Source: Glandiceps talaboti (lineage: Eukaryota > Hemichordata > Enteropneusta > Spengelidae). From it: DNA of 62,500 bases. The notes under the pieces are model-generated. The model searched no databases and was not told the origin of the DNA. It saw only the letters and a list, made by a program, of their open reading frames with translations. The stretch is taken from the NCBI RefSeq assembly GCF_964340395.1, contig NC_135570.1:14062822-14125321 (forward strand), in the 5' to 3' direction. The position numbers and the translations under genes were made by a program. Shown piece after piece: positions 25,702 through 36,450 of this stretch (the first letter of the stretch is position 1; every line of letters starts with the position of its first letter).

Positions 25702-26245
25702 AACATGGTTAAATTTACATTCTTGTTCCATAAACACACGTTTGTGTTACACAGTCACATTTTCTTCTTCGACGGTCACATTTTCTTTTTACTTGCGCGC
25801 GCATTTTTGCTTTGGTTAAATTTACATTCTTGTTCCATAAACACACGTTTGTGTTACACAATCACATTTTCTTCTTCGACGATCACATTTTCTTTCTACA
25901 TGCCCAGAGCAGAACGAGCGGCGGTGCGTTGTTGACGTCTCCTTTCAACAACTAGGGGTGTAAAGGTACCAGAGACGAGGGGTAAGCCAGAGTAAGCTAT
26001 CAAGCTAAGTTCAAATATAGTTGCCGTTGATGGCGTGTTTAGTTCAGTTCAGTTCAGTTCAGGGATAAGAAATCCCTTTAGTTCAAGAATAATACTAAGG
26101 CAGAGCGTCGTACAGATTTTTGAAAATGATGACTGATGTTGCATTCACCACATGTGATGGTAGACTGTTCCATTTGTCTATGATCCTTGGAGTGAAACAA
26201 TATTTCCTTGTATTTAGTCTGACGGATGACTTTGCAAGCTTTAAA

Positions 26246-26727
26246 GGCCCGTATCGACTATAAAAGGAGGATTACAGTAGGGACGCTCATTTATGCAAAG
26301 CCTCTCGTACGCGAGGATGCGTACGCCTAACATCGCCTGGGTGCTCCAAGAAAACTGTCAAAATCACGGCTATTTCCCGAGCATTTACTCTAAATGTATC
26401 CCAAAATGAATTATAAATATGTAGAAGAGGTGCCTGTGTGAATTGTTTTGTAAATTATGATGATCTGGGAGCGAAATTTGATGTATGTTGTCATGTGGTA
26501 TGTGGCGAAATGTTAGGTTAGAAGCGTCCAAACAGCTGTCACTCAAATACTGTGTAAACGTTTGCGTAACTCCCTGGGGGGTTGGTAGTATCTCGATAAT
26601 CAATTCGCTAGATTATTTACCATAATAACATAACGGTAATGATCAAATCAGAAGTACGGTCCGGCGACAAGGCAAAAGTATACAGTGGTAGAAATGTGAC
26701 TATTTTGTGTTTGTTTGTTTGTTTGTT

Positions 26728-26762
<35 letters not shown>

Positions 26763-28060
26763 TTGTCTTTCTGTTTGGGTTTTATTTTTTGGTAATGGGA
26801 GTACCATTTACACATACAGTAGAAAACCAATTAGAAAGGTGTTTTGATCTCAAATTCGAATAAAATTGCTAACAAATGACAACACCGACATACGCAAAAC
26901 ATGAACGTGTAGTTTAGGTAAGGTACACTCTTTTTGGAGGATGTGGTGGCCCTGAAAAGGGCCGTTTGGTTTGTGGCTTTTCAGCCGTTCGGTTAGACCG
27001 AGCTTACGCCCAGCTATGACCTCTGTACGGCACACCGGGTAAATTTGGATAAAGAGACCGTACCTCGAGGTCGAGCATATTCCAATACTTTCGGTAGAGC
27101 CGATGGCGAACCAAAACATTTTCGTCACAAGGTTCCTGGCCCATACCAAGCCAGTCTTGTCGGTATGTTGTGACACACGGGTAGCAAAGGCAGTGCGGAC
27201 ATTCGTTTTGATGCAAAGCAATGTCGTTGTTTTGATCTTGCAGATCGTCCCCGATACCACTGTCATTGATGGCCGAGGCCTCGTCAGTTGACTCAACAAC
27301 GCCAGTGTTGTCAAGGTCGGGTGACTCGGAATCAATAACCAGTTCCCATCCGGAGTTTGCAAAGAGAGCCTTGATAGCGTCCCTTTGAACTTCATTGACG
27401 GCAATCAGTATCTTCGGCTGCTCATCTTGATGACAAACTGGAACTGACGTTGCAACTGAGTAAAACGACAATTTCAAAAAAAGTGGCAATCGGTTTTGAA
27501 TTGCAAATTTGAAATGGAAAGCGCTTGAATATCGGTGTGTCTTCCCGGGGTCGATGACCTTCACGTAGTCGGGTACCGGGTTGATCTATAGCTCAAGTGT
27601 TTTCTTAGCAAGCGATCTTTTTTATAAACACATATGACATTATTGCCCATATTTTAGCCGATTTCTCTTGTAATACTTTTTGGTGGAATCGAAACCCTTC
27701 TTTTACCTCATGTGTAAACCCGGAAATAATGACATCCTATTTTACGTGGTTTTGGCATTTGCATTGAAGGCTGAAAATCGGTACACCCTGTTACACATAC
27801 CGAGCGTGCCAAATCACACAATAAATTCAAACTCCCCCGAAATAATAACGAACCTGTAAATCTTTTTTTTTAAAGAAGTAAATTTTGGGGGTTTTTCTGC
27901 CCATTATCTGCGTATTATTTTGAATTGATTACATGTAACAAAGCATTCTTTTTCACCATGTCGTTGGAAGTGGCAGTATGTCGATCATCTCAATCTAAAC
28001 ATGACGTCAACCCGACTTTCCGTGTTATGATACACATAGTACATGCTGCATCAACAGAAA
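26246..28060. mobile_element. 1.8-kb segment interrupting the LINE
   Basis: Defined by the two halves of the LINE reading frame on either side. I could not see terminal inverted repeats or a clear target duplication, so the exact ends and the class are unresolved. It contains a (GT)n run at about 26730-26762, a cysteine-rich minus-strand ORF (27004-27564) and an unrecognised minus-strand frame at 26385-26603. Confidence 0.55.
27004..27564 (-). CDS. Cysteine-rich uncharacterised protein, C-terminal part (up to 186 aa)
   Basis: A minus-strand open frame ending in GHSWA-stop. The first ATG in frame is at 27564, but upstream coding sequence may be missing. The middle holds a cluster of acidic residues (about 70-105). 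Then comes CPHCLCYPCVT (about 121-131), QDWLGMGQEPCDENVLVRHR (about 135-154), LYRKYWNMLD, and finally RSLYPNLPGVPYRGHSW. From memory, the order Cys-rich box, WLG-G, R-Y+-W and YPN..VPY.GH occurs in many uncharacterised proteins of marine invertebrates, often near transposons. I cannot name the family. It lies inside the segment that splits the LINE, so it may be cargo of a mobile element. No function is proposed. Confidence 0.5.
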   Translation of the reverse strand: MKVIDPGKTHRYSSAFHFKFAIQNRLPLFLKLSFYSVATSVPVCHQDEQPKILIAVNEVQRDAIKALFANSGWELVIDSESPDLDNTGVVESTDEASAINDSGIGDDLQDQNNDIALHQNECPHCLCYPCVTTYRQDWLGMGQEPCDENVLVRHRLYRKYWNMLDLEVRSLYPNLPGVPYRGHSWA

Positions 28061-29699
28061 ATAATGACCTCGTGTAGACGTTGATGACATTTGAAATGAG
28101 ACATTGCAGGAATCCAGACCATTTAGAATCTTGTATGTCTGTATCATATCACCGCGAGTCATTCTTTGTTCTAGTGTTGTCAAACCAAAATGATGAAGTC
28201 TCTGGTTATATGGTAATTTCCTTAGCTCCAGAACAAGCTCGTTGTTGTACCTTTTCCAATGTGGCAATATCTTTTTGTAGCCATGGTGACCATGCTTGTA
28301 CACAGTATTCTAGTCTAGGTCTCACTAATTGCTTGTACAGGCACTTAATGATGTCTTTCGATTTGTATGTAATAGTTCTTTTGATAATACCCAACATGTT
28401 GTTTGCTTTTTTCGCTGACTGTATGCAATGAGTAGAAGGTTTTAGATTTGAGTAGAGTATTACACCAAGATCTCTCTCTTCTTCAGTATGTTGTAGTGGT
28501 ATGCTGTTCATCTGATAGACGTTTGATGGGTTATTTGTACCAATATGCACTGATTTACATTTCTTAATATTGAAACTCATTTGCCAATCTTGTGACCACT
28601 TGTACAATTTGTCCAGATCTGTTTGTAATGTGTTGGTGTCATTTCCATCATAAACTGGGCAGTATAGTTTGGTGTCATCAGCAAATTTCTTAACTTTAGA
28701 CAGCATTCCACAATCAATATCGTTTATATATATCAGGAATAGCACGGGACAAAGCACAGACCCTTGAGGTACTCCACTGGTGACCGGTTTCCATGTTGAT
28801 GATGCACCGTTTATTACTTCTCGTTGCTGACGATTGGATAACCATGCCTGGACCTAGCGAAGAACTGACCCCGATATTCCATGCTTTTCCATTTTGTTTA
28901 TTAAGTCTGACATGAGGAACTTTATCAAATGCTTTTGCAAAGTCTAGGTAGATAACGTCCACGGGAACTCCATCGTCGGTATATTGAGTTATATCATCTA
29001 TGAACTCAAGCAGATTAGTAAGGCATGATTTCCCATGTCGAAAGCCATGTTGTGATCCTTGAATTATATCAAATTTATCTAAGTGGTATACAATATTGTC
29101 TCTGATGATAGATTCGAGAAGTTACCACAAACTGCTGTAAGACTGATTGGTCTATAGTTGCCAGGTTCAGACTTGCTGCCCTTTTTAAAGACTGGGGTAA
29201 CATTGGCTTTCCTCCAGTCATGAGGAACGTTACTAGACTTGAGAGATTCTATAAAGATTAGAGTCAATGGTTTAGCTAGTTGTTTTGCAGCTGTACGTAG
29301 AATTTTAGGGGATAATCTATCAGGGCCGACAGCTTTAGCTGGTGACAGTTGTGATAGTTTTTTGTAGACCATTTCCTCAGTAATGTTTATGGAGTGTAGT
29401 TTATCTAGCTCCAGACCATTAAAGAAGGATACTGTTTGGGAATTTGTGACACGTCTTCAACAGTAAAAACTGACACAAAGAACTCGTTTAATGCATCAGC
29501 AATATCTTGATTTGAGTGTAGTTTAGAGCCATGTACGTCTATCAGGGGGCCTGTTTTGTCCTTTGTATGTTGTTTTGCTCGGGCATATGCAAAGAAGGCC
29601 TTTGGATTGTCCTTTAAATGTTCAACAACGTTTACGTTATTTCCCATTAAGCATTGCGTGAAATTAACCCCACATCACATTAGAATTTGAATCATTAAT

Positions 29700-29898
29700 T
29701 TTGGAAGCGCCCAATCCGCGCATGCGCACAACTCAATAGACCATTGGACACACACATACATGCATAAATACATGCATGCATGCATAAATACATATGATAC
29801 ATACATACATACATACATACATACATACATACATACATACATACATACATACATACATACATACAGACATACATACATACATACATACATACATACAT

Positions 29899-29937
<39 letters not shown>

Positions 29938-29942
29938 CATAA

Positions 29943-30013
<71 letters not shown>

Positions 30014-30227
30014 CATACATATCAAATTCTTTTATTTCCAGCTTACATGAAAACATACATACATACATACATACATACATACATACATACATACATACAT
30101 ACATACATACATACATACATACATACATAATACATACATACATACATACATACATACGTACGTACGTACGTACGTACATACATACATACATACATACATA
30201 CATACATACATACATACATACATACAT

Positions 30228-30258
<31 letters not shown>

Positions 30259-30503
30259 TTCATACATACATACATACATACACACACATACATACATACA
30301 TACATACATACATACATACATACATACATACATACATACATACATACATACATACATACATACATAAAATTATACATACGTACATACATCCATACATCCA
30401 TCCATCCATCCATCCACACATACATACATACATACATACATACATACATACATACATACATACATACATACATACATACATACATACATACATACACACA
30501 TAC
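29700..30503. repeat. (ACAT)n / (CA)n / (AT)n compound microsatellite, left of the Penelope-like element
   Basis: (ACAT)n from about 29795, (CA)n near 29915, (AT)n at 29945-30008, then (ACAT)n to 30495 with a short (ACGT)n at 30157-30175. The word AAAATTATACATAC with CCATACATCC near 30365-30415 also occurs in the right-hand array. A unique stretch, CAAATTCTTTTATTTCCAGC, interrupts it at 30022-30050. Confidence 0.95.
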
Positions 30504-31720
30504 GTGTTTTATTTACTACCCAAGATACATAAGGTTAATATTCCTGGTAGGCCCATCGTCTCAGCTTGTAACTGCCCTACGGAACACATCGCGCGTTATT
30601 TAGGGACCGGACAGAATTTACGGCAGGGGGTGGGCCTGGGGAGAAATTATCTCTGACTTGGTTTTTTTCCTGGCCCCCCCCATCCACTGTGACCAAAATT
30701 TCACAGCCCCCCCTTTCAAAAGTATAAAAATTTCATGGCCCCCCCCCCAAAAAAAAAGAGAAAAAAAGTGCACAAAATCCTGCCCCTACAATAACTAAAA
30801 AGAGTACAAATTTCTTTGTTACTGTAGCACAACTGTAATATTTCTTTTGGTACTACTATTATGTTACTATTTCAGCCCAAACAACTTAGTAGTTGTAGAG
30901 GAAGTTTTTTAGAAAAAAAACCAAAACATTTTGACTATACATGTAATCATACACATGTGGTATAATCTTGTTTATTTCCCAACTAGACACCATAAGTAGT
31001 CATCACTTAATACCAAGGCATTTGATGTGGTGGTTTTAACTGTCATTCACTGATACATACACAGAAACACAGACACAGAGTAAACACACATTATTCACAT
31101 GCGTGATTTGTGAAAAACTGTAGTGGGGACATTTGTGGGGAGTATCTAAGGACATCACATCACCTACATAGTGTATTCAAATATCTATTTATACTCATAA
31201 TACAATAACTATCTAATGTCAGACATTTGTGATGTCATGAAGTGCTAGCAAACTAAGGATTTTATGCACACTGAGGTCTGACAAATATAGCTTTCACTTT
31301 CCTACACCAAATGCATTACCAATACACTTGTAAATGTAAGACATTTGTGACTTCATGAAAGTGCAAAGAAATTCAGAATGTTGTGGAATACTTAGATGTA
31401 ATCAATATGCTTTCAGTTCCAAAACCATACATATTTAAACCTATAGTGTCAGGCATTTGTGTCTTCATGATGGGGACAGCAAATTCAGAATTGTATTCAA
31501 TACACTGTACAGTGATCAGATGAGTATTACTCACAGTTTTCTAAACTATTCACATTAAGCTTGAAGTGCAGTGTCAATGATGAATAGCCTTTGCAATACA
31601 ATCCCTTTATTCATAATCTTGAATTTATATAAAGGCAAGTTTCCATGATCCAGCCAGTCTACCTGATCTAGTTTGAACAATAAGGGAACCATCCTGGTCT
31701 TTTTGATGGCTAGACTCATT

Positions 31721-32380
31721 TTATTCGCTGTCACTCTCACTGTCACTGTCACTAGTACTTGATGTATCGGTGTCACTATCACTACGAATTTCTTCTAAAA
31801 CAATATCTCCTTCTTCACTGTCACACAGTTTCTCTTCACTTTCATCACCTGTGTTCTTTTCAATCACTGACTTCTGTTGCTCTCTTGAAGTTCTTCTTAA
31901 CACATCACATGTAACAGCTTTCAACTTGTCATCCTTCCTACCATGTATGTTTAGTTGCTGATATTTCAAGTACTTGTCTAATTCAGCAACCTGAAGAGAG
32001 CTTAACTTTCCATGCACAACTAAGTCAAGCCAATTATAGTCCTGGTACGGCTTGATTTTCTTCTTCTTTTTCTGACTTAACCTTGTACGCATTCTCATTT
32101 CTTGAAAATTCTTTAGGTTTTGCAGGTGTTGAACATATGCTTCAATATGTTTACAATCAACATAAAATAATTTTGAAAATTCTTCCACCTGTTATTTGGT
32201 TGTCAATTCACCCTTTCTGAATTTCCTTGTGATATTTGACCTGGGTTGCCAGTCATCTGCCTCTCTCTGCTTTCCTTCACTGTCAACAGTTGGACACTTA
32301 TGAACTGGAAGATAGTGCATTGGACTGTCCGGGTCTGGTACAGGTTGTGGAATTCTTACCATCTCTGGTCCCAACCATGT
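31721..32380 (-). pseudogene. Transposon-borne ORF with SAP-like segment, interrupted by one stop
   Basis: One minus-strand frame runs from about 32374 to 31721 with a single in-frame TAA at 32189-32191, between GELTTK and QVEEFSKLF. The C-terminal half has a basic KKKKKIKPYQDYNW stretch, then LSSLQVAELDKYLKYQQL NIHGRKDDKLKAV. The latter resembles a SAP motif (L..V.ELDKYL....L...G.K.DK), a helix pair often found in DNA-binding proteins. The tail is very acidic and Ser-rich (SDTDTSSTSDSDSESDSE). No transposase catalytic core is visible. It may be the C-terminal exon of a larger element protein, or an independent gene whose N-terminus lies across an intron. Confidence 0.5.
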
Positions 32381-32433
32381 ATATTGACTAGAGTATTCAT
32401 ATACCTCTCCATTGCTTTAGTGCAAAGTCACTG

Positions 32434-32616
32434 ATGAAAAAACACTTAACACCACGCAGACATCTAAATGCTTTACAATATTTAGTACAGATAGATGCAT
32501 TTGATGATGCTGAGGAGGGAAATAGTTTAATTTCACTGGTTTTAGATAGAAAGAAAGACAAGTCTTGCCTCACATCTTCAGACTCTAGTGAGTCTGAGAG
32601 TGAAACTCAAGAATAG
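32434..32616 (+). other. Short acidic plus-strand frame in the DNA transposon
   Basis: Sixty codons ending SSDSSESESETQE. It lies head to head with the minus-strand cargo. There is no known domain; it may be an exon or chance. Confidence 0.2.
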
Positions 32617-34572
32617 TGTCAAGAAAAGAAATAAAACACCTATCTAAATTAATCTGGCCAGACGTTTTTGTGTTTACATTTTTCACCAAAAGGTCACTTT
32701 TTACATACATTACAGGTCCTATGCTAGTATATTACCATATATATATAACTTGGAGTATATAAGTGTAATTCAGGGTGTATCAAATTAATCTTGAGTAGTG
32801 TTTTTATGCTTCACTAAATAGGTACATACAAACGTACACATTTCCATTTTAATACATAAATGAAAGTGTAGACATTCAATATTAAAGGCGATATCAAGTG
32901 CTATCTCATGCAATGCTAAATTTTCTAACATATTAATTTTTTTCAATGACAAAATATTTCGCGGCCCCCCCTTTCAAACCATGAGAATTTTCATGGCCCC
33001 CCCTTCAAGCCTCCCATTTTTTTCATGGCCCCCCCAATTTCTCCCCAGGCCCCCCCCCCCCTGCCGTAAATTCTGTCCGGTCCCTTAGATGCCCTTTTAC
33101 GACCTATTGTGGCATCTCAGCCTACCTACATTAAAGATACGAACCATGCTCTTACAGTATTTAATGGCTTCCAATTCCAACAAGGTAAGCCACGATACCT
33201 TTTTTCTATGGACGTTAAGTCCTTATATACTTCCATACCACATAATGAAGGGTTAGTTGCAATCGAACACTATCTTAATTTAAGACCTGCAGTACTTGAC
33301 CCTCCTACCCACGTACTTCTTAGATTGGCTGAACTTGTTCTCACCTGTAATTATTTTACCTTTAATGACAGGTATTTTGTGCAGAAACTCGGCGTTGCTA
33401 TGGGAAGTTGTCTTGGACCTAGTTATGCTTGTTTATTTATGTCTTATCAAGAACACCTTATTTTCAGTTCATATCAAGGGATCTTACCTGATCTATATAA
33501 ACGATTTATTGATGACGGCGTTGGTGCAGCATCACTCAAACTTGAGGACCTTATGCAGTTTATTAACTACATATGTAATTTTAATCCTGCTATTCAGTAT
33601 ACTTATGATATTTCAGAACTAACTATCAATTTCCTTGACATCTCCCTTAGAATTGATGGTGATGATATAGCTACATCTATTTATACTAAACCTACTGATT
33701 CACATTCATATTTGCAGTATGGTTCATCACATCCTAATAAGTGTAAAGATTCCATTCCCTATTCACAATTACTTCGTCTACGTCGTATTTGTAGTAGTGA
33801 TTTGGATTTCAGAAAAAGGTCTGCTGAATTTTGCACGTACTTCCATCAACGTGGTTACCCAATGTCTGTTACCAACGCGGCTTTACATAAAATATCATCT
33901 TTGTCTAGGGAAGCTTGTATCAAATCACATGATCAGAGGAGTAACAACGATCGTCCCATACTAGCTCTTACATACCATCCCTTTTCGACTAGAGTTAAAA
34001 ACATAATATACAAGCATTTTAATATCTTACGTTCTAATAGGGTTACCAATTCATTTGTTCCTGCAGTACCATTAACAGCTTGGCGTCGTGATACTAGTCT
34101 TAGAGATATGGTGGTACGTACAGAACAACGTGAATTGGAAGTTAATGCTGGTTCTTTTCCGTGCGATCGTACTCGATGTGGTACATGTCGTTTCATTATT
34201 AATACTAATCATGTTTTTGGCCCTAAGAACAGTGTGCCTGTTACAAGTAGATTTACTTGTATTAGTACTAACGTAGTGTATTGCATTACATGTCAAAAAT
34301 GTGGTTTTCTATATATAGGTTCAAATGTACGTCGTCTTGGTGATCGTTTCGTGGAACATCTCCGTTTGACCAGACAAAAGAATCGTAACTATCCCGTATC
34401 TATGCATTTTATTACAAACGATCATAATGTATCAGATATGTCCATTTCAGGAATTTGTAAGGTTTCTGGTGATGAGAAAGCTTTGAGGTTGAAGGAAGAA
34501 GAAATCATTTTCCGTCTTGGAACACTGGAACCCCTTGGAATTAATAGATTATTCTCGTCTTTCCCAATCTAA

Positions 34573-34834
34573 TTATCATGATTATTGGGTATTTTTTTAA
34601 ATTTCAGGCGTATTCTATTGGGTTCTATTAGGTGCGTGCGAATTTAAGAACTTATCCCACGTATAACCGTTTATTCATATCACGCGCGGTTTTGTTCCAT
34701 TATATTTAGAAATGTTCGGGTTTTCACCTTGCATTTCTCTGTCTCGCCAATTTTTCCTTTGAAAAAGAATATTCATTCGAAACGTCGGATTTATCAGCTA
34801 TATATACGGACTGGTTTATTAGTTCCTTATGCAT
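34573..34834 (+). other. 3' non-coding tail of the Penelope-like element
   Basis: About 260 bp between the ORF stop and the right-hand (ACAT)n. It contains TTGAAAAAGAATATTCATTC followed by GAAACGTCGG. Penelope-like elements commonly carry a hammerhead-ribozyme motif ending CGAAACGTC. Here the upstream CUGAUGA core is not intact, so this could be a degenerate remnant. Confidence 0.45.
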
Positions 34835-34925
34835 TCCTACATACATACATACATACATACATACATACATACATACATACATACATACATACATACATAC
34901 ATACATACATACATACATACATACA

Positions 34926-34961
<36 letters not shown>

Positions 34962-35268
34962 TACATACATACACACACACACACATACATACACACATAC
35001 ACATACATACATACATACATACATACATACATACATACATACACACACACACATACATACATACATACATACATACATACATACATACATACATACATAC
35101 ATACATACATACATACATACATAAAATTATACATACATCCATACATCCATACATCCATACATACATACATACATACATACATACATACATACATACATAC
35201 ATACACACACACACATACACACACATCCATACATACATACATACATACATACATACATACATGATACA

Positions 35269-35304
<36 letters not shown>

Positions 35305-35830
35305 TACATACATACACACACACACACATACATACACACATACACATACATACATACATACATACATACATACATACATACACACACACACATACATACA
35401 TACATACATACATACATACATACATACATACATACATACATACATACATACATACATACATACATACATACATAAAATTATACATACATCCATACATCCA
35501 TACATCCATACATCCATACATACATACATACATACATACATACATACATACATACATACACACACACACATACACACACATCCATACATACATACATACA
35601 TACATACATACATACATGATACATACATACATACATACATACATACATACATACATACATACATACATACATACATACATACATACATACATACATACAT
35701 ACATACACACACACATACACACATACACACACATACACACACATCCACACATACATACATACATACATACATACATACATACATACATACATACATACAT
35801 ACATACATACATACATACATACACACATAT
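34835..35830. repeat. (ACAT)n array with a higher-order repeat of about 350 bp
   Basis: Nearly pure ACAT with (CA)n, CCATACATCC and TATATATA variants. The landmark ATAAAATTATACATACATCC occurs at about 35121 and 35472, giving a higher-order period near 351 bp. The long His-Thr and Cys-Met-Tyr-Val frames are artefacts. Confidence 0.95.
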
Positions 35831-35849
35831 TTATTTATTTATTAAGCTG

Positions 35850-36215
35850 TGTACACAAGAAGTGACATTGGCAAGAAAATACACCAAATGAAACACTGAT
35901 GTTTACAATGTCTTGAAAATATTAAGTATATCACTGAGATATTTAGCTGTGACACTTGCTAGAGTATCATCTACAAATGAAAAAATGTACTTAAATAGAG
36001 AACAATTATCAAATTTAAGTAACTGCGACTTTAAACTAAATAAAATGTCCAACTATTCATCTCTTATCTTCTGAATTTTTTCATTTTTACACAGTAATGC
36101 ACAGTGAAATTCATCTCCAATACTTGAGCTACACAAGGTGCATAATCTCCGTTTCCTTTCAATGTTCTTGTAACAGCCAGTTTCAATTGGCAATATATGG
36201 TTTGAAATCCTTAAT
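35850..36215 (-). pseudogene. LINE reverse-transcriptase C-terminal fragment
   Basis: On the minus strand, LRISNHILPIETGCYKN, then RLCTLCSSSIGDEFHCAL. This matches the Cys-rich C-terminal segment (C..C....IGDE.H) found after the RT in several non-LTR elements. A TAG follows RDE at about 36052, and the same frame continues with LFSLKSQLLKFDN ... SVTAKYLSDILNIFKTL-stop. It is a decayed 3' end, followed on its 3' side by (AATA)n at 35828-35842. It differs from the LINE at 26-29.6 kb. Confidence 0.7.
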
Positions 36216-36224
36216 TTTGTACAC

Positions 36225-36450
36225 ATACATACATACATACATACATACATACATACATACATACATACATACATACATACATACATACATACATACACAG
36301 TACACACACATACATACACACACATACACACGCCTGCACACACACACACATACATACATACATACATACATACATACATACATACATACATACATACATA
36401 CATACATACATACATACATACATACATACATACATACATACATACATTCA
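36225..36450. repeat. (ACAT)n microsatellite
   Basis: ACAT repeats with a central CA-rich interruption (36297-36350). It abuts the LINE fragment on the fragment's 5' side. Confidence 0.95.

Larger units (their letters stand above)
24290..25896. mobile_element. Large inverted-repeat structure with minisatellite arms
   Basis: Outer arms: 24290-24391 (GCGCGCAAGTAAAAAGAAAA ... AACGTGTGTTTATGGAACAA) pairs with two tandem inverted copies at about 25708-25808 and 25812-25896. Inner arms: 24506-24603 is a run of about 17-bp units TTTCAACTCGCCCCA, and 25085-25192 is the complementary run GGGGCGAGTTGAAA. Between 24391 and 24480 lies a further degenerate repeat (AACGTGGATTTGAACAACAA). This resembles FB-type fold-back transposons, whose arms are made of short tandem repeats (inference). 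No transposase was seen between the arms. Confidence 0.75.
26038..29650 (-). pseudogene. CR1-like non-LTR retrotransposon (LINE), 5'-truncated, frameshifted and split
   Basis: Reverse-transcriptase motifs appear in order on the minus strand: LNEFFVSVFT (29405-29647), KAVGPDRLSPKIL, WRKANVTPVFKKG and GNYRPISLT (29079-29372), GFRHGKSC (about 29030), YLDFAKAFDKVPH (28900-28962), then FADDTKLY, DLGVIL and RPRLEYCVQAWSPW (28206-28757). Frames change at least twice, so it is dead. The coding sequence stops matching at about 28061 after STSTRGHY and resumes at about 26245 with KLAKSSVRLNTRKY, IIDKWNSLPSHVVNATSV and FKNLYDALP-stop. The intact 3' terminus carries (TGAAC)n at 26040-26062. The endonuclease and other 5' parts are absent. 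Confidence 0.85.
30603..33084. mobile_element. 2,482-bp DNA transposon with perfect termini and TTA target duplication
   Basis: Left end GGGACCGGACAGAATTTACG GCAGGGGG ... CCTGGGGAGAAATT. The right end (33036-33084) is its reverse complement, with a longer C-run. TTA is present on both sides (30600-30602 and 33085-33087). Removing the element plus one TTA restores the Penelope frame exactly. A 3-bp TTA duplication with GGG-starting ends fits PIF/Harbinger-like elements, but no Harbinger nuclease was found, so the class is inference. Sub-terminal repeats of GGCCCCCCCTTTCAAA flank both ends. The cargo is a minus-strand frame (31721-32380). A related end lies at 50384. Confidence 0.88.
30504..34572 (+). 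pseudogene. Penelope-like retroelement RT/GIY-YIG ORF, split by a DNA transposon
   Basis: The 5' piece 30504-30602 encodes YLLPKIHKVNIPGRPIVSA and ends at ARYL. The frame resumes at 33088 (DALLRPIV) and runs to TAA at 34570-34572, giving about 527 residues in total. RT motifs are SMDVKSLYTSIPH, GVAMGSCLGPSYACLFM and RFIDDGVG (catalytic Asp pair). Downstream come a CxxC-type segment (CDRTRCGTC), VVYCITCQKCGFLYIG with the catalytic-Arg region RRLGDRFVEHL (GIY-YIG endonuclease), and a final EEEIIFRLGTLEPLGIN. This domain order is diagnostic of Penelope-like elements, which copy RNA and insert using the GIY-YIG nuclease. The N-terminus is missing: the frame runs upstream straight into (ACAT)n. 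Apart from the insertion, the frame has no stop or shift. Confidence 0.92.

Noticed and set aside
34829-35845. Frames of 329-366 residues of Met-Tyr-Val-Cys and Ile-His-Thr
   Set aside because: Pure (ACAT)n translation.
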